This document shows, piece after piece, positions 5,614 to 6,169 of a stretch of DNA of 6,169 nucleotides. The translations under genes and the position numbers were made by a program. Source of the stretch: Bacillota bacterium (GTDB lineage: Bacteria > Bacillota > Clostridia > Peptostreptococcales > Anaerovoracaceae); assembly GCA_017515765.1 (NCBI GenBank), contig JAFWFF010000131.1:1-6169 (forward strand), read 5' to 3'. The notes under the pieces are model-generated. The model was not told the DNA's origin, searched no databases, and was given only the letters and a program-made list of their open reading frames with translations. Each line of letters opens with the position of its first letter. Positions within the stretch are counted from its first letter, which is position 1.

Positions 5614-6169
5614 CTACAGCGCCCTGAGTTCTTCCGGAGAATAGTCTCCGAGGCCTATAGACTCAAGTGTCCTCGGCGCTTCGGCCAGATAATCTCTTCC
5701 CATAATGACAGATACTATCTTGGTCATCGCCTTCATCATCGGGACTTCGACGCCCATTTTATCGGCGAGTTCTATCCAGAAGACCATCGTATAGCCGACA
5801 TCCTCATTGTAATAGCGGTAATCAAGCGAAGGCTGGGCTTTGATCCCGTCGAATCCGGGAGCTTTGTTGTATCCGGTAACATATGTCGGCTCGGACATAT
5901 ATCCCTGGAGGACTCCGATATCCGGATCCCTCATTATCTTTACGCCCAAAGCTTCTCCGAGAGCGATCCTCTCGTCGTCGACTGCCTTCATGATGTTCCC
6001 GGCCGCCTGAGTAACGCCGTCATTGTAGAAACAGAAATCGCCTCCCGTCCGCTCGATCAAAGCCGCGTTTACGGTCGTCACCGAAGGATGGATTACAGGG
6101 TTTCTGTTCTGAAGAGCGCTCTGCCAGACGCTTTCCGCTTTCCAGATGCCCGGGTATACCGGTTTCATG
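5614..6169 (-). CDS. Opine dehydrogenase family protein (NAD/NADP octopine/nopaline dehydrogenase), C-terminal half
   Basis: The family reductively condenses an amino acid with an alpha-keto acid, or the reverse, using NAD(P)H to make or break N-(carboxyalkyl) amino acids (opines). The visible 184 residues match the alpha-helical C-terminal catalytic domain. NPVIHP (23-28 of the visible part) carries the conserved catalytic histidine H27, and RYYNEDVGY (118-126) corresponds to the family's R-x-x-x-ED-x-x-Y substrate/catalytic segment. The N-terminal Rossmann domain that binds the cofactor lies beyond the window edge. The ATG at 6168-6166 is therefore almost certainly an internal methionine and not the start, since full proteins are about 350-400 residues. 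The gene ends 21 bases before a strong terminator and is a separate unit from the regulator. It is not recognisably the staphylopine dehydrogenase (CntM) subfamily, though one half of a protein is limited evidence. Direction of reaction and substrates are unknown. Confidence 0.85.
   Translation of the reverse strand, partial: MKPVYPGIWKAESVWQSALQNRNPVIHPSVTTVNAALIERTGGDFCFYNDGVTQAAGNIMKAVDDERIALGEALGVKIMRDPDIGVLQGYMSEPTYVTGYNKAPGFDGIKAQPSLDYRYYNEDVGYTMVFWIELADKMGVEVPMMKAMTKIVSVIMGRDYLAEAPRTLESIGLGDYSPEELRAL

Noticed and set aside
6166..6168. Start codon of the opine dehydrogenase at the window edge
   Set aside because: The visible protein begins in the C-terminal catalytic domain with no Rossmann domain. 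A 184-residue protein would be about half the family length, so the ATG is internal.
5614..6169. Staphylopine-type (CntM) metallophore cluster
   Set aside because: The visible half matches the octopine/nopaline dehydrogenase domain, and no nicotianamine synthase-like or racemase gene is present in the window. It is kept only as an alternative hypothesis.

Overview
The window carries six protein-coding genes, two of them cut by the window edges, all on the minus strand. It looks like an amino-acid or peptide scavenging locus from an anaerobic, Gram-positive-type bacterium, probably a moderately GC-rich member of the Clostridia. The clues are very strong GGAGGT ribosome binding sites, a RocR-like sigma-54 activator with the LFG-x-x-KGAYTGA signature common in Bacillota, and the gene types. 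The taxonomic call is an inference of low to moderate confidence.

In the direction of transcription (high to low coordinates) the layout is as follows. (1) 6169-5614 is the C-terminal half of an opine dehydrogenase (octopine/nopaline dehydrogenase family), closed by a textbook intrinsic terminator at 5592-5561. (2) A sigma-70-type promoter (5541-5513) is packed with symmetric sites and drives a PAS / AAA+ / Fis-type sigma-54-dependent activator (5453-4026). (3) A 178-base intergenic region holds a canonical -24/-12 sigma-54 promoter (3926-3910) and an upstream dyad (3992-3977), and leads into an M20-family metallo-amidohydrolase (3847-2651). (4) A near-consensus sigma-70 promoter (2640-2612) starts 10 bases after the M20 stop codon. 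It is followed by repeated ATTGTC elements and a tight operon of a peptide/nickel/opine-type ABC importer: permease B (2503-1565), permease C (1553-654) and ATPase D (641 to beyond position 1).

Proposed working model (inference): the importer brings in a small peptide or N-substituted amino acid. The M20 enzyme hydrolyses an N-acyl, amide or peptide bond, and the opine dehydrogenase oxidises (or forms) an N-(carboxyalkyl) amino acid. The PAS-type activator senses an intracellular signal and switches on the M20 gene through sigma-54. The best regulatory evidence is a pair of similar 16-base dyads (core GTCAG...TGAC). One lies about 85 bases upstream of the predicted sigma-54 start site, where an enhancer would be expected. 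The other covers the -35 box of the regulator's own promoter, where it would give autorepression. No substrate-binding protein, second ATPase, RNA gene, CRISPR array or mobile element is visible. No stretch longer than 300 bases lacks a gene.
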